A DNA stretch of 64,000 bases from Streptomyces uncialis. Its GTDB lineage: Bacteria > Actinomycetota > Actinomycetes > Streptomycetales > Streptomycetaceae. Below the pieces are notes generated by a model, which saw nothing but the letters and a program-made list of their open reading frames with translations, had not been told where the DNA came from and ran no database searches. Of the stretch, positions 26,920 through 36,020 are shown piece after piece. The stretch lies in contig NZ_CP109583.1 in assembly GCF_036250755.1 (NCBI RefSeq), positions 3,534,001 through 3,598,000 of the forward strand, in the 5' to 3' direction. How positions within the stretch are numbered: the first letter of the stretch is position 1; each line of letters opens with the position of its first letter. The translations under genes and the position numbers were made by a program.

Positions 26920-27875
26920 GGCCCTGTGCGCCCGCCGGCGGCGCCCTCGGCGAAGGCCTTCGCGGCGAGCAGCGTGACCATGCTGTTGCCGCTGAGGGCC
27001 TTCTGGACCAGCTCCCGCGCGGTACGCACGTCCGCGTCCTGGCCGAGCACCTCATGAACGCGTTCGGTGTTGATCCGCACCGTGTGGCGCGAGGTGACGG
27101 ACACGCCCGCTCCGGCACGCTCCTCGATCAGCCAGCGGCCGGTGTGCAGGGTCATCAGCGCGGGCAGGACATGCTGTTTGTAGACGATGGCGCGGTGCGG
27201 GCTGCACACGCGTACGGACCGGGTGGTGTGCACCGAGCCGTCCTTGGTGCTGGTGTCCATCTCCAGCGTCTGGAGCCCGGGGGTGTCCTCCGTGAGCTCC
27301 ACCCGGGCGACGTGCGGCAGCCGGTCCGCCCACCGCTGGGCCTCGTTGAGGAAGTCGTAGACGTCCTTGGCGCTGCCGTCGACGGTCACCGAGTCCTCGA
27401 AGGTGATCAGCTGGTCCGGGCCGCCGAGTTCCGCGCGGGTCTTGAGCGCGGCCAGCTCGGAGCCGCTGTTGCGGTCGACGGCCCGGCTGATCCAGTCGAG
27501 GTCGGCGGGGTCGTCGGTCGCCGCGAAGAAGTCGTGCAGCAGCCGGACCCGGCACGCGGTCGCGGAGACCGGCTCCACCACCCATTCCCCGCCCATGCCG
27601 CCGACCGGGTGCTGGGAGCGTTCCTGGCGGAACGTGATGCTCCGGCGCTCCGGGTCGTGCTCGCGCCGGGACGTCCAGGTCTTGGCGGTGCCGTTGGCGG
27701 TCGCCCAGAGCCGGATCACCTCCGCGTTCCCGGTCCGCTCGACGCACTCGGCGTGCACGGTCGGGGGGAAGACCTCCGGCCACCCGCCGACGTCCTCGAT
27801 CAACGCGTACACCTGGTCGGCGGGGGCCGCGACGTCCACGGTGTGCTCCGTGGCACGGACCGCGCTCGTAGTCAC
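26916..27875 (-). CDS. two-domain polyketide aromatase/cyclase
   Basis: A 319-aa protein with the start set at GTG 27875, which has gaggagaag just upstream; a frame start at 27896 falls in that site. It has two START/Bet v1-like cyclase domains: about residues 8-145 (TEHTVDVAAPADQVYALIED, WPEVFPPTVHAECVE) and about 165-310 (ITFEDSVTVDGSAKDVYDFL). This bifunctional type folds and aromatises the first ring of decaketides and is standard in angucycline clusters. It acts on an ACP-bound chain, yet no ACP gene is present in the window. It lies between two monooxygenase genes in one operon. Confidence 0.93.
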   Translation of the reverse strand: MTTSAVRATEHTVDVAAPADQVYALIEDVGGWPEVFPPTVHAECVERTGNAEVIRLWATANGTAKTWTSRREHDPERRSITFRQERSQHPVGGMGGEWVVEPVSATACRVRLLHDFFAATDDPADLDWISRAVDRNSGSELAALKTRAELGGPDQLITFEDSVTVDGSAKDVYDFLNEAQRWADRLPHVARVELTEDTPGLQTLEMDTSTKDGSVHTTRSVRVCSPHRAIVYKQHVLPALMTLHTGRWLIEERAGAGVSVTSRHTVRINTERVHEVLGQDADVRTARELVQKALSGNSMVTLLAAKAFAEGAAGGRTGP

Positions 27876-27903
27876 GATTCTTCTCCTCTGCGTCACGGAA
27901 CGG

Positions 27904-29472
27904 CTAACCGGCGGAAGTCAGTTGCTGGGGACCGGAGGCGGTGCCGGTATCGGGCGCGGTGTCGGAGGTGCCGGGTGCGGCCTCGGTGCCGGGGGTTCTG
28001 CCTGCCGGGCCGAACCAGCGCTCCAGCGCCTCGGTGAGGCGGCCCCCGCCGGGCGCGGCCCAGGCGACGTGTCCGTCGGGGCGGAGCAGCACCGACTCCG
28101 TCGCGGCCGGTCCTTCCTCGGGTCCGGCCGGGAAGCTCTTCACCCGCACCACGTCGACGCGGTCGGCCCAGGCTTCGGCGGTCCGGCCGGTCCCCCCGGA
28201 GCCGTCGGCGGTGATCAGGACGCCGCGCGCCGGGTGCAGCAGCCGCGCGATCCGGTCGGTGCCGCCGTCGGCGAGTTCCAGCTCACGGTCGGCCATCCGG
28301 GCACCGGCCAGCGGGTGGCCCCGCTCCCCCACGTCGTAGCGGATGTCGAACCCGCTGACCATGCCGGACAGATGCCGGGCCACCGCCGGGAGCGCGATCA
28401 GCTCGGACATCACGTCCCGCAGCGGTGCGGCCGGGGTGCCGCTGAGGTTGAGCGTGCCCTGGGCTCGGGTGTTGCGCAGGACCCGCTCACCGACGGGGTG
28501 CCGCTCGCTGTGGTAGGTGTCGAGCAGGGCCTCGGGGGCCCGGCCGGTAACCGTCGCGGCCAGCTTCCAGCCGAGGTTGACCGCGTCCTGCACCCCGATG
28601 CTCAGCCCCTGGCCGCCGGCCGGGAGATGGATATGGGCGGCGTCCCCGGCGAGCAGCACCCGGCCGCGCCGGTACTCGGCGGCCTGCCGGGTCGCGTCGG
28701 TGAAGCTGCTCACCCAGCGGGCCTGTCCGCCGTGGATCGACTCGCCGGTGAGCCGCTGCCACGCGTCCGCCACATCGGCGAAGCCGGCCTGCCGGTCCTT
28801 GTCCGGCGGGGTGCCGTTCTCGCACACGATGATGCGGAAGAAGCCCTCCTCCAGACCGGCCGCCATCACCATGCCGTTCGGCAGCAGTTCACCGATCGGC
28901 CGGGGCCGGATACGGCAGCCGCTGACGTCGGCCAGATACATCTCGCGGGTGGCGTCGGAGCCGGGGAAGCCGAAGCCCGCGAGTTTCCTGACGGTGCTCC
29001 GGCCGCCGTCGCAGCCCACCAGATAGCGGGCCGCGTACTCGGCACGGCCGTCGGGCCCCTCCACGGTCGCGGTGACGCCGTCCCCGGTGTCGGCCAGCCC
29101 GGTCACCCGGAATCCGCGGTGCACGGACACCCCGAGCTCCAGGGCCCGCTTCTCCAGCATCTCCTCGATCTTGTACTGGGGTGCGCCGCGGACCCCGAAG
29201 TGCGAGCCCTCCAGCACCCCGTAGTCGACCGGCAGCCCGCCGAAGTGCCCCTGCCGGGTGATCTCGGTGTTCTCCAGCCGCTCCAGCAGTCCGCGCTGGT
29301 GGAACACCTCGGCGGCGCGCGCGGTGAACCCGATCCCGCGCGACTCCCAGCTGCGCTCGGCGAGCCGTTCGACGACGATGACGTCCGCGCCGCCGAGCCG
29401 GAGCTCGCTCGCGAGCATCAGCCCCGTGGGCCCGGCGCCGACAACGATCACATCCGTGTCCACTACATCCAC
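27904..29472 (-). CDS. FAD-dependent aromatic monooxygenase
   Basis: A 522-aa class A flavoprotein from ATG 29472 (GTG 29463 also possible). FAD motif VIVVGAGPTGLMLASELRLG; DG motif YLVGCDGGRSTVRKLAG near 160; GD motif GRVLLAGDAAHIHLPAGGQG near 285; C-terminal thioredoxin-like domain; then about 30 disordered Thr/Pro/Gly residues. It closely resembles angucycline 12- or 12b-oxygenases of the PgaE/CabE kind. The aromatase gene follows 28 bp later. It heads the leftward oxygenase operon, about 157 bp downstream of the methyltransferase-fold gene. Confidence 0.92.
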   Translation of the reverse strand: MDVVDTDVIVVGAGPTGLMLASELRLGGADVIVVERLAERSWESRGIGFTARAAEVFHQRGLLERLENTEITRQGHFGGLPVDYGVLEGSHFGVRGAPQYKIEEMLEKRALELGVSVHRGFRVTGLADTGDGVTATVEGPDGRAEYAARYLVGCDGGRSTVRKLAGFGFPGSDATREMYLADVSGCRIRPRPIGELLPNGMVMAAGLEEGFFRIIVCENGTPPDKDRQAGFADVADAWQRLTGESIHGGQARWVSSFTDATRQAAEYRRGRVLLAGDAAHIHLPAGGQGLSIGVQDAVNLGWKLAATVTGRAPEALLDTYHSERHPVGERVLRNTRAQGTLNLSGTPAAPLRDVMSELIALPAVARHLSGMVSGFDIRYDVGERGHPLAGARMADRELELADGGTDRIARLLHPARGVLITADGSGGTGRTAEAWADRVDVVRVKSFPAGPEEGPAATESVLLRPDGHVAWAAPGGGRLTEALERWFGPAGRTPGTEAAPGTSDTAPDTGTASGPQQLTSAG

Positions 29473-29629
29473 TTCCTGTCCTCGGCTTCGAGCGGGGCAT
29501 GCGCGGGGGCATGCGGGCGGGGCTGACGAGCGGTGGGGTCCGGCGCCGGGTCCCGGGGCCCGGCGCTCAGCACCAGGTACCGGGCGACGGGAGCCGGGCC
29601 GTGGGCCCCGGGACCCGGGCCGGCGGGTC

Positions 29630-30658
29630 TCAGACGGGGACCGCCTCGATGATCGAGACCGGGGAGGTGGTGGCGATCGACCTGGTGACCTTCAGGCCCG
29701 CCTTGGCGAACAGCTCGGTGTACTGCGGCAGCGTGCGCTCCTTGGCACCGAGGAGCAGCAGGAGCCAGAGGTCGATGATGTTGCCGTAGTGCCGCTCGTT
29801 GTTCTCGTTGAGCACGTACTCGATCACGAGCATCTTCCCGTCGGGGGCGATCGCCTCCCGGACGTTCTTCAGCATCTGGACGCAGTCGGGCTCCGCGAAG
29901 TCGTGCAGGATGTGCTTCAGCACATACGCGTCCGCGCCCACCGGCAGCTTGTCGAAGTAGCCGCCGTTCTCGACGGTCACCCGGTCCGCGACACCGGCCG
30001 CCGTGAGCACCGCCGGGGCGTCCGCGGTGGCGGCCTCCTGGTCGAACAGGATGCCCTGGGCCCCGGTCGCCTGCCCGAGAATCGTGGACAGCAGGGTGCC
30101 GCGCCCCCCGACGACGTCCACGATCCTGCGGAACGGGGTGAAGTCGTACGCCGCGACGACCGGGTCGCATTCCGACTCGGACATGCTGCGCATGCCCCCG
30201 AAGAACTCCGCCGCGTACTCCTGGTTCGACATGAGGAATTCGTACGCGCCCTTGCCGCGCAGCTTCGGCAGGTTCGCCTCGCCGGTACGCACGGAGGAGA
30301 TCAGATGACCGAATTCCTCCCAGTGCAGCGGGTGGCCCATCAGCATGGCGAGGCCGCGCATGGAGTCCGGCGCGTCCTCCCTCAGCGCCTGGGCCATCGG
30401 CGTCAGCGCGTACCGGCCGTCGGGCTGGACGGCGAACACCGAGAAGCCCGAGAGCGTGCGCAGCAGCCGGTACGTCGCGTCGGGGTCGGAGCCGACCCGC
30501 TTGGCTATGTCCTCGGCGGTAAGCGGCCCTTCGGCGAGCACATCGGCCATGCCGAGCCTGGCCGCGACGGAGATCGCCTGGGTGATCACCGAGCCTTGGA
30601 TCAGATCGAGCAACGAGTACGCGGCAGACTGGTCCCGTGCGGCGGGCACTGCGGACAT
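29630..30658 (-). CDS. O-methyltransferase-fold protein (AlpH-like candidate)
   Basis: A 342-aa class I methyltransferase-fold protein from ATG 30658 (ggaggt upstream). The N-terminal dimerisation winged helix covers about residues 15-105. The SAM-site loop reads RIVDVVGGRGTLLSTIL, unusual because DVGGG is normal. The general-base region LKHILHDFAEPD keeps its His. In kinamycin, AlpH is an O-methyltransferase-like protein that couples glutamylhydrazine to the polyketide without SAM. The altered glycine loop makes this protein a fair candidate for such a role; ordinary O-methylation is the alternative. It is divergent from a second methyltransferase-fold gene across a repeat-rich promoter. Confidence 0.85.
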   Translation of the reverse strand: MSAVPAARDQSAAYSLLDLIQGSVITQAISVAARLGMADVLAEGPLTAEDIAKRVGSDPDATYRLLRTLSGFSVFAVQPDGRYALTPMAQALREDAPDSMRGLAMLMGHPLHWEEFGHLISSVRTGEANLPKLRGKGAYEFLMSNQEYAAEFFGGMRSMSESECDPVVAAYDFTPFRRIVDVVGGRGTLLSTILGQATGAQGILFDQEAATADAPAVLTAAGVADRVTVENGGYFDKLPVGADAYVLKHILHDFAEPDCVQMLKNVREAIAPDGKMLVIEYVLNENNERHYGNIIDLWLLLLLGAKERTLPQYTELFAKAGLKVTRSIATTSPVSIIEAVPV

Positions 30659-30763
30659 GGGAATACCTCCGGAATTCGTGGCCCTGAGGAATTGTCGGCC
30701 TCAGGTTGCCGACGATAGGTCGGCGGGTTCCCGCCCACAACTTCCGGATTCCCACCGCTCCCC

Positions 30764-30888
30764 GGTTGAACGCCTGTTACCGTCCCCGGCCGGACGCGCA
30801 TTCCCACCTCGGTTGAACACGCATTCCGCTCACCGGTTGAACGCGTATTCCTGTCACCGGTTGAACGCGTTTCCGGTCCCGGTTGAAC
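30764..30888. repeat. array of about 24-bp direct repeats with TTGAAC core in a divergent promoter
   Basis: Five copies of ggttgaac start at 30764, 30811, 30835, 30859 and 30881, plus a degenerate one (ggccggac) at 30788, giving six units spaced 24, 23, 24, 24 and 22 bp. The fuller unit is ggttgaacgcgtattcc. They fill the 317-bp space between the two methyltransferase-fold genes. Spacing of about two helical turns suggests a cooperative activator site, possibly for one of the cluster's SARPs. Confidence 0.65.
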
Positions 30889-30975
30889 GCGCATTCCCGC
30901 ATTCAGTGGTGACGCCGCCGTCCCCCTCTCTACTGTCTTGACACGGGCAGGCCCCAATCACCTTGGAGGCAAGAA

Positions 30976-31962
30976 GTGTCGGACAATGTGGATCTCTGGG
31001 CGCTGAGCGATCTGGCGACCCCCTGGTGCGTGCGCGTGGTGGTGACCCTGGGCGTCGCCGAGCACATGGCGGACGGCGTCACGAAGGTCGGCGAACTGGC
31101 CCGGCGGGCCGACTGCGACGGTGAGTCACTGGCCCGGGTGCTGCGCCGTCTCGTGGCGAACGGCCTCTTCGAGGAGCCCGCCGAGGACGAGTTCACGCTC
31201 AACGAGGCGGCCCGGGTCTTCCTGGAGCCCGGCCCGCTGCGCGGCGGACTCAACCTCGACGGCCACGGCGGCCGGCTGGCCGGTGCCTGGACCGGGCTGC
31301 TCGACGCCGTACGCAGTGGCCGCCCCACCTACCAGGGCGTCTTCGGGCTGCCGTTCTGGGAGGACCTGGACGCCCATCCCGGCCTCGCGGAGAGCTACGA
31401 CTCGATGATGGTCGAGGGCCGTCATGTGCCGGACCCGGCGGTCCTCGTGCACGACGGGGACTGGGCGGACGTCCACCATGTCGTGGACGTCGGCGGCGGC
31501 ACCGGCGCGATGCTCGCCGAGATCCTGCGCGCCCGGCCCCATGTCCACGGCACCCTGGTCGATCTGCCCCGTACCGTCGCCCGCTCCGGGGAGATATTCG
31601 GGCCCGCCGGGGTGGCCGACCGCGCCACGGTCGCGCCGCAGAGCTTCTTCGAACCGCTCCCCGCCGGGGCCGACGTCTATCTGATCCAGTCCGTGCTGCT
31701 GGACTGGCCGGACGAGGAGGCCACCCGGCTGCTCACCCGGTGCGCCGAGGCCGCCGCGCCGAACGGCCGGGTCGTCGTGGTCGGCGGCGTGTCCGCCGAC
31801 CGGGCGGCCGGCAAGGGCGGGCTGCTGCTGATGGTGATGACCGGCGGCAAGCCGCGCAGCCTGGACGAGTTCCGGGTACTGGCCGCGGAGGCCGGGCTGA
31901 CCGTCTCGGCGTCGGGCGAGAGCCCGTCCGGGCACTTCATCATCGAGAGCCGTCCGAGCTGA
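30976..31962 (+). CDS. O-methyltransferase-fold protein lacking the usual catalytic His
   Basis: A 328-aa protein from GTG 30976 with ggaggcaag upstream. N-terminal winged helix (about 10-85), then a canonical SAM motif VVDVGGGTGAMLAEILRARP. Where most family members have LHDW, this one reads LIQSVLLDWPDEEATRLL, so the His base is Leu. Either it methylates without that base, or it has a non-methyltransfer job, as known for RdmB (hydroxylase) and AlpH (hydrazine transfer). It is divergent from the other methyltransferase-fold gene; a strong hairpin follows. Confidence 0.85.
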   Translation: MSDNVDLWALSDLATPWCVRVVVTLGVAEHMADGVTKVGELARRADCDGESLARVLRRLVANGLFEEPAEDEFTLNEAARVFLEPGPLRGGLNLDGHGGRLAGAWTGLLDAVRSGRPTYQGVFGLPFWEDLDAHPGLAESYDSMMVEGRHVPDPAVLVHDGDWADVHHVVDVGGGTGAMLAEILRARPHVHGTLVDLPRTVARSGEIFGPAGVADRATVAPQSFFEPLPAGADVYLIQSVLLDWPDEEATRLLTRCAEAAAPNGRVVVVGGVSADRAAGKGGLLLMVMTGGKPRSLDEFRVLAAEAGLTVSASGESPSGHFIIESRPS

Positions 31963-31980
31963 GAGCGCGGCACCCGGCCG

Positions 31981-32030
31981 GGCGCGGGCCCGTTCGACTG
32001 CCGATCCCACGCAGTCGAACGGCCCGCGCC
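31981..32030. terminator. hairpin terminator after methyltransferase-fold gene
   Basis: A 20-bp stem (31981-32001 with 32011-32030) with a single bulged C at 31990 and a 9-nt loop. It lies 18 bp after the stop at 31962 and before the glycosyltransferase gene, so the latter probably needs its own promoter or readthrough. Confidence 0.8.
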
Positions 32031-32140
32031 GGGCCGCCGCAGGCCCGTCATGCCCGACGCGTCCATCACGTCAGACGCGTGCGTCACGTCCGCCACCACG
32101 TCCGCCGCCCTCGCCGTCTCACGGGAAGCGCCCGAAATCC

Positions 32141-33316
32141 ATGAAGATCCTGTTCCTCATCACCGGCAGCCATGTGACCCTCTCCGCGGTCGCCCCGCTC
32201 GTGACGGCCGCGCAGAACGCCGGTCACGAGATCCTGCTGGCCACCAACGAGCCGCTGATGGAGGCGGCGGAGGCCATCGGGGTGCCCACGGTCTCCGTCC
32301 TGCCCGAGACGATCCGGCACTTCATGACGGCCGGCGACCCGGGCGACGCCCCCTCGGACACCCCGAACGACGCGCACGGCCCCGACACCGAAGCCGAGTT
32401 GACCACCACCGGCCACGGGCTGGCCCGGATGGCCGTCGCCGAGCTGGACACCCTGTACCGGCTGGCCGAGGACTGGCCGCCCGACCTGGTCGTCGGCAGT
32501 TCGATGAGCTACGCGGCGGGGCTGCTCGCCACCCGCCTGAAGGTCCCGTACGTCCGGCACGCCGAGTACCTGGCGATCCCGGTCACCGGCATCGACGTCG
32601 GGGCCGAGGAGGGGCTGCGGCCCGAGCTGGCACGCCTGGGGTCGGCCAGGCTACCGGAGCCGGATCTGTTCATCGATGTCTGCCCGCCTTCGCTGCGCCC
32701 GCCCGGGGCGCCGGACGCGCAGCCGATGCGGTTCATCCCGAGGAACCCCCAACGCAGGCTGAAGAGCTGGATGTACACCCGCCCGGTGGACCGTCCCCGG
32801 GTGCTCATCACCTCGGGCACCCACTTCCTGATGCTCCCCGGCGACTCGCTGCGGCTGCTGGTGGACCGGCTGACCGGGGCGGGGGCCGAGGTGGTGATCG
32901 CGGCGCCCGAGGAGGTCGCCCAGCGGCTCGGCGCCCTGCCGGAGGGCGTCCGTATCGGATGGCTCCCGCTCGACGCGGTGACCCCCACCTGCGATCTCGC
33001 GGTCACCCACGGGGGCGCCACCACCGCCATGACCATCATGGCCGCGGGCGTACCGCAGCTGCTGATGCCCCCCAACACCCATACGCGGCTCATCGCCGCG
33101 GCCCTGACCGGCTCCGGTGCGGCCCTGACCGTGACACCGGACGACCATCCGGACGAGGACCCGGGCGAGCTGGTCGCCGCGGGCTGCCTGGAGATCCTCG
33201 GCACCCCCGGCTACGCACGCCGGGCCAGGGACCTCGCGGACGAGATCGCCGGGCTCCCGACACCCGCCGAGGTGGTGGGAATGATGGAGAACCTGCGCGT
33301 ATCCGGAACGAGTTGA
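32141..33316 (+). CDS. GT-B (GT1-type) antibiotic glycosyltransferase
   Basis: A 391-aa protein from ATG 32141. The N-terminal acceptor domain begins MKILFLITGSHVTLSAVAPL, and the C-terminal nucleotide-sugar domain carries DLAVTHGGATTAMTIMAAGV followed by PQLLMPP. That is the THGG..T.. donor-binding motif of the macrolide/aromatic glycosyltransferase family. It transfers a dTDP-deoxysugar to the polyketide. The match with the 4,6-dehydratase and aminotransferase genes at 43-45 kb suggests an amino or plain 6-deoxysugar. No DesVIII-like helper protein is seen. It stands alone between a hairpin and a 456-bp spacer. Confidence 0.9.
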   Translation: MKILFLITGSHVTLSAVAPLVTAAQNAGHEILLATNEPLMEAAEAIGVPTVSVLPETIRHFMTAGDPGDAPSDTPNDAHGPDTEAELTTTGHGLARMAVAELDTLYRLAEDWPPDLVVGSSMSYAAGLLATRLKVPYVRHAEYLAIPVTGIDVGAEEGLRPELARLGSARLPEPDLFIDVCPPSLRPPGAPDAQPMRFIPRNPQRRLKSWMYTRPVDRPRVLITSGTHFLMLPGDSLRLLVDRLTGAGAEVVIAAPEEVAQRLGALPEGVRIGWLPLDAVTPTCDLAVTHGGATTAMTIMAAGVPQLLMPPNTHTRLIAAALTGSGAALTVTPDDHPDEDPGELVAAGCLEILGTPGYARRARDLADEIAGLPTPAEVVGMMENLRVSGTS

Positions 33317-33772
33317 GCCGCCTGCTGACGAACACCGCTGTGAGCACACGCCACATACCTCGTGCGCGACGCGATCCGGTTCGCCCCCAACGGAGTTGAG
33401 CGGCCGGTTCTGTGTGTGGGGGATATCACCCGGCCCGCAGGGAACCCGACCGCGACCGGGGCCGGGATGGCTCGAAAGGCACCCGGCCCCCGACGGCCCC
33501 GCACCCCGCTCCCGCCCCCCTGACCGGCGGCGACCGTACCGATGTCACTCAACCGGCATGCCTGGTCACAGCGGTTTCGCCGGTCCGCGGCCGGGCCGGG
33601 CCTCCGGCGGCCCACCCGCCACCCGACGGATGGCGACAACTCGGCTTCCAAGATGGCCTGTTGCGATTGGACAGGCCACGTACCCCCATGGTTGTCTTCG
33701 CGCCACCCCCCACGCCTACTTTCTGCTGTCCGGACTCGTTCGACGAGCCCGCGCTCGACCACGGGGGTATGA
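33317..33772. other. 456-bp spacer, no supportable gene
   Basis: Short overlapping frames are Arg/Pro-rich and lack ribosome sites. TTGAG/CTCAA-like hexamers occur (near 33397 and 33549) but without 11-bp phasing. It presumably holds the promoter of the secreted hydrolase gene; I could not place it. Confidence 0.4.
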
Positions 33773-35347
33773 ATGAAGAGATTCGTCGTGATCACGGCGG
33801 CCGCGGCCGTCCTGGTGGGCGCACAGGTGGTGATACCCCAGGAGGCGCCGGCCGGACCGCGGGTGGGCACCATCGCGTGGGCCCCCTGTCCGGCCAACGA
33901 CCCGCTCATGGGTGACTACCTCATGGGGCTGGAGTGCGGCTCGCTCAAGGTGCCGCTCGACCACAGCCGGCCGGAGGGCCGGAAGATCACCCTGGAACTG
34001 ACGCGGGCCAAGCACACCTCGCCGGCGAAGAAGTACCAGGGCGCCGTACTGCTCAACCGCGGCCAGTGGCCCGGCACCATCGGGCGCGACCTGCCCACCC
34101 GGTTCGCCGACGGCACCACCGGACTGCCGAAGGACGTCGGCTCCACGTACGACTGGATCGGCTTCGACCCGCGCGGGGTCGGGGCCAGCGAGCCGAAGAT
34201 CACCTGCGACCCGGACTATCTGTACCCGGCGAAGGCCCGGCCGGACTATGTGCCGCGCACGGCCGCGCAGGAGCGGGAATGGCTCGACCGGGCCCGCGCC
34301 TTCGCCGACAGTTGCAGCCGCAAGTACGGCGCCTCGCTCAAGCACCTCGGCACCAAGGACATGGCCCACGACATGGACCTGATCCGCCGGGCGCTGGGCC
34401 AGGAGCGGATCAACTACCTCGGCTACTCGTACGGCACGTACCTCGGTTCGGTCTACGCCACGCTGTACCCGAACCGGGTGCGCCGGATGGTGCTGGACGG
34501 TGTGGTGCGGCCGAGCACGGTCGGGTACCAGGGCGGCCTCGACCAGAACGTGGCGTTCCAGAAGCGCGCCGAGATCTACTTCGACTGGATCGCCCGGCAC
34601 GACTCGGTGTACCACCTGGGCGCGACCCGGGCGGAGGTCGAGGCGAACTACTACAAGGGCATGGACAAGCTCCGTGCCGCCCCGATCGACGGGAAGATCG
34701 GTCCGGCCGAGTACAACGACATCTTCATCGTGAACGGCTACCGCACCTACATCTGGAGCTACCACGCCGAGGTGCTGGCCGACTGGGTGCTGCGGGGCAA
34801 CCCGGCGGGGCTGCGGGACAACCACATGCCGGGCGACTACCGCGCGCAGAACACCTACGCGATGTACGCGGCGACCCAGTGCCGTGACTCCGCCTGGCCG
34901 CGTGACTGGCAGCGCTGGAAGACCGACCACACCCGCCAGCAGGGCGAGGGCTTCCGCTTCATGACCTGGCACAACGCCTGGTACAACGCGCCGTGCGCCT
35001 TCTGGCCGGTGACCGCGCTCCCCCGGCAGAAGCAGAACGTCGGCGCGAGCGGTGTGAACATGCTGCTGGTGCAGGCGGAGAACGACGCGGCGACCCCGGT
35101 CGCCGGCGCCCACGAGACGCACCAGCGGTTCCCCGACTCCCGGTTCGTCCTGGAGCGCGGCGGCAACTTCCACGGTACGTCCCTCACGGGCAACGCCAAC
35201 CAGTGCATGAACACGTACGTCGCCGACTATCTGCGCAACGGCACCCGGCCGTCCTCGGCGGCGGGCCCGGACGCCCACTGCGAGGCGAGCCCGCCCCCGC
35301 AGCCGTCGGCCCCCACCCCGCTCGCGGCGGCGCCCGGCCTCGGCTGA
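33773..35347 (+). CDS. secreted alpha/beta-hydrolase (tripeptidyl aminopeptidase/TAP-like family)
   Basis: A 524-aa protein from ATG 33773. The N-terminus is a Sec signal: MKRFVVITAAAAVLVGAQ, with likely cleavage after Ala-Gly-Pro near residue 29. The hydrolase core has the oxyanion/early region IGFDPRGVGASEPK, nucleophile elbow YLGYSYGTYLGSVYA (Ser in GxSxG), acidic residue in VQAENDAATPV and His in GNFHGTSLTGNANQCMNTYV, followed by the TAP C-terminal domain. Secreted hydrolases of this type occur in several aromatic polyketide clusters and may remove protecting groups or act in resistance; the substrate here is unknown. Confidence 0.87.
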   Translation: MKRFVVITAAAAVLVGAQVVIPQEAPAGPRVGTIAWAPCPANDPLMGDYLMGLECGSLKVPLDHSRPEGRKITLELTRAKHTSPAKKYQGAVLLNRGQWPGTIGRDLPTRFADGTTGLPKDVGSTYDWIGFDPRGVGASEPKITCDPDYLYPAKARPDYVPRTAAQEREWLDRARAFADSCSRKYGASLKHLGTKDMAHDMDLIRRALGQERINYLGYSYGTYLGSVYATLYPNRVRRMVLDGVVRPSTVGYQGGLDQNVAFQKRAEIYFDWIARHDSVYHLGATRAEVEANYYKGMDKLRAAPIDGKIGPAEYNDIFIVNGYRTYIWSYHAEVLADWVLRGNPAGLRDNHMPGDYRAQNTYAMYAATQCRDSAWPRDWQRWKTDHTRQQGEGFRFMTWHNAWYNAPCAFWPVTALPRQKQNVGASGVNMLLVQAENDAATPVAGAHETHQRFPDSRFVLERGGNFHGTSLTGNANQCMNTYVADYLRNGTRPSSAAGPDAHCEASPPPQPSAPTPLAAAPGLG

Positions 35348-35460
35348 GGCACGGCACCGGCACGGGCACGACAGTGACGGCCGTGGCCGCGGCGGGCGAG
35401 ATGCCCGCCGCGGCCACGGCCGTCGTGCGTCCGGTTCCCGGACGTGGGGGTACGTCCCTG

Positions 35461-35871
35461 CTACGGGCCCGCTCCGGACTCGAAGGCGCGCAGGATGCCG
35501 GCACTGTCGATGATGACCTCGGCCTTGACGACCATGCCGTGGCGGAACGTCCACAGATGCACGAAGCGGACGTCGAACTCACGGCCGGTGTCCCGCACCC
35601 GGCCCCACCAGTTCCCGACGACGGTCATCCGGTCGTCGCCCGTGGGCCGCATCTCGGTGACGGAGAAGCGGGTCCGCTCCAGCATCCCGAACGCGCGTGT
35701 GAAGCAGTCGACGGCACCGACCAGACCCGTGCGGGTGCCGCACGCCCAGGGCAGCGAGGGGGGCGCGACGACCTCGACCGCGGGGTCGCACAGCCCGACG
35801 AGCGCCTCCAGGTCGCACCGGTCCAGCGCCTCGTACAGACGCTTCGTCACCGCCGGCGAATGCTCCGCCAT
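35461..35871 (-). CDS. SnoaL-like (NTF2 fold) polyketide-associated protein
   Basis: A 136-aa protein from ATG 35871. Typical NTF2/SnoaL pattern: N-terminal helices VTKRLYEALDRCDLEALVGL, CDPAVEVVAPPSLPW, then curved-sheet strands FSVTEMRPTGDDRMTVVGNW and FDVRFVHLWTFRHGMVVKAE. Relatives act as cyclases, hydroxylases or binding proteins for aromatic polyketides. It is a single leftward gene whose promoter holds the best SARP-like heptamer array in the window (36021-36070), which ties it to cluster regulation. Confidence 0.85.
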   Translation of the reverse strand: MAEHSPAVTKRLYEALDRCDLEALVGLCDPAVEVVAPPSLPWACGTRTGLVGAVDCFTRAFGMLERTRFSVTEMRPTGDDRMTVVGNWWGRVRDTGREFDVRFVHLWTFRHGMVVKAEVIIDSAGILRAFESGAGP

Positions 35872-36020
35872 GGCATTTCCTCCGTAGTTCGGTGAGCACC
35901 GGTCCGACCGTCCCGGGCCCGTCGCGCGGCACAGCGCCGCGCAGGCTCACCGGAACGGCTCGCTTCCTCCCGGAAGCGGCCGAGCTTCTCCCGTATTGCT
36001 CAATCCCTACAACACACCCC

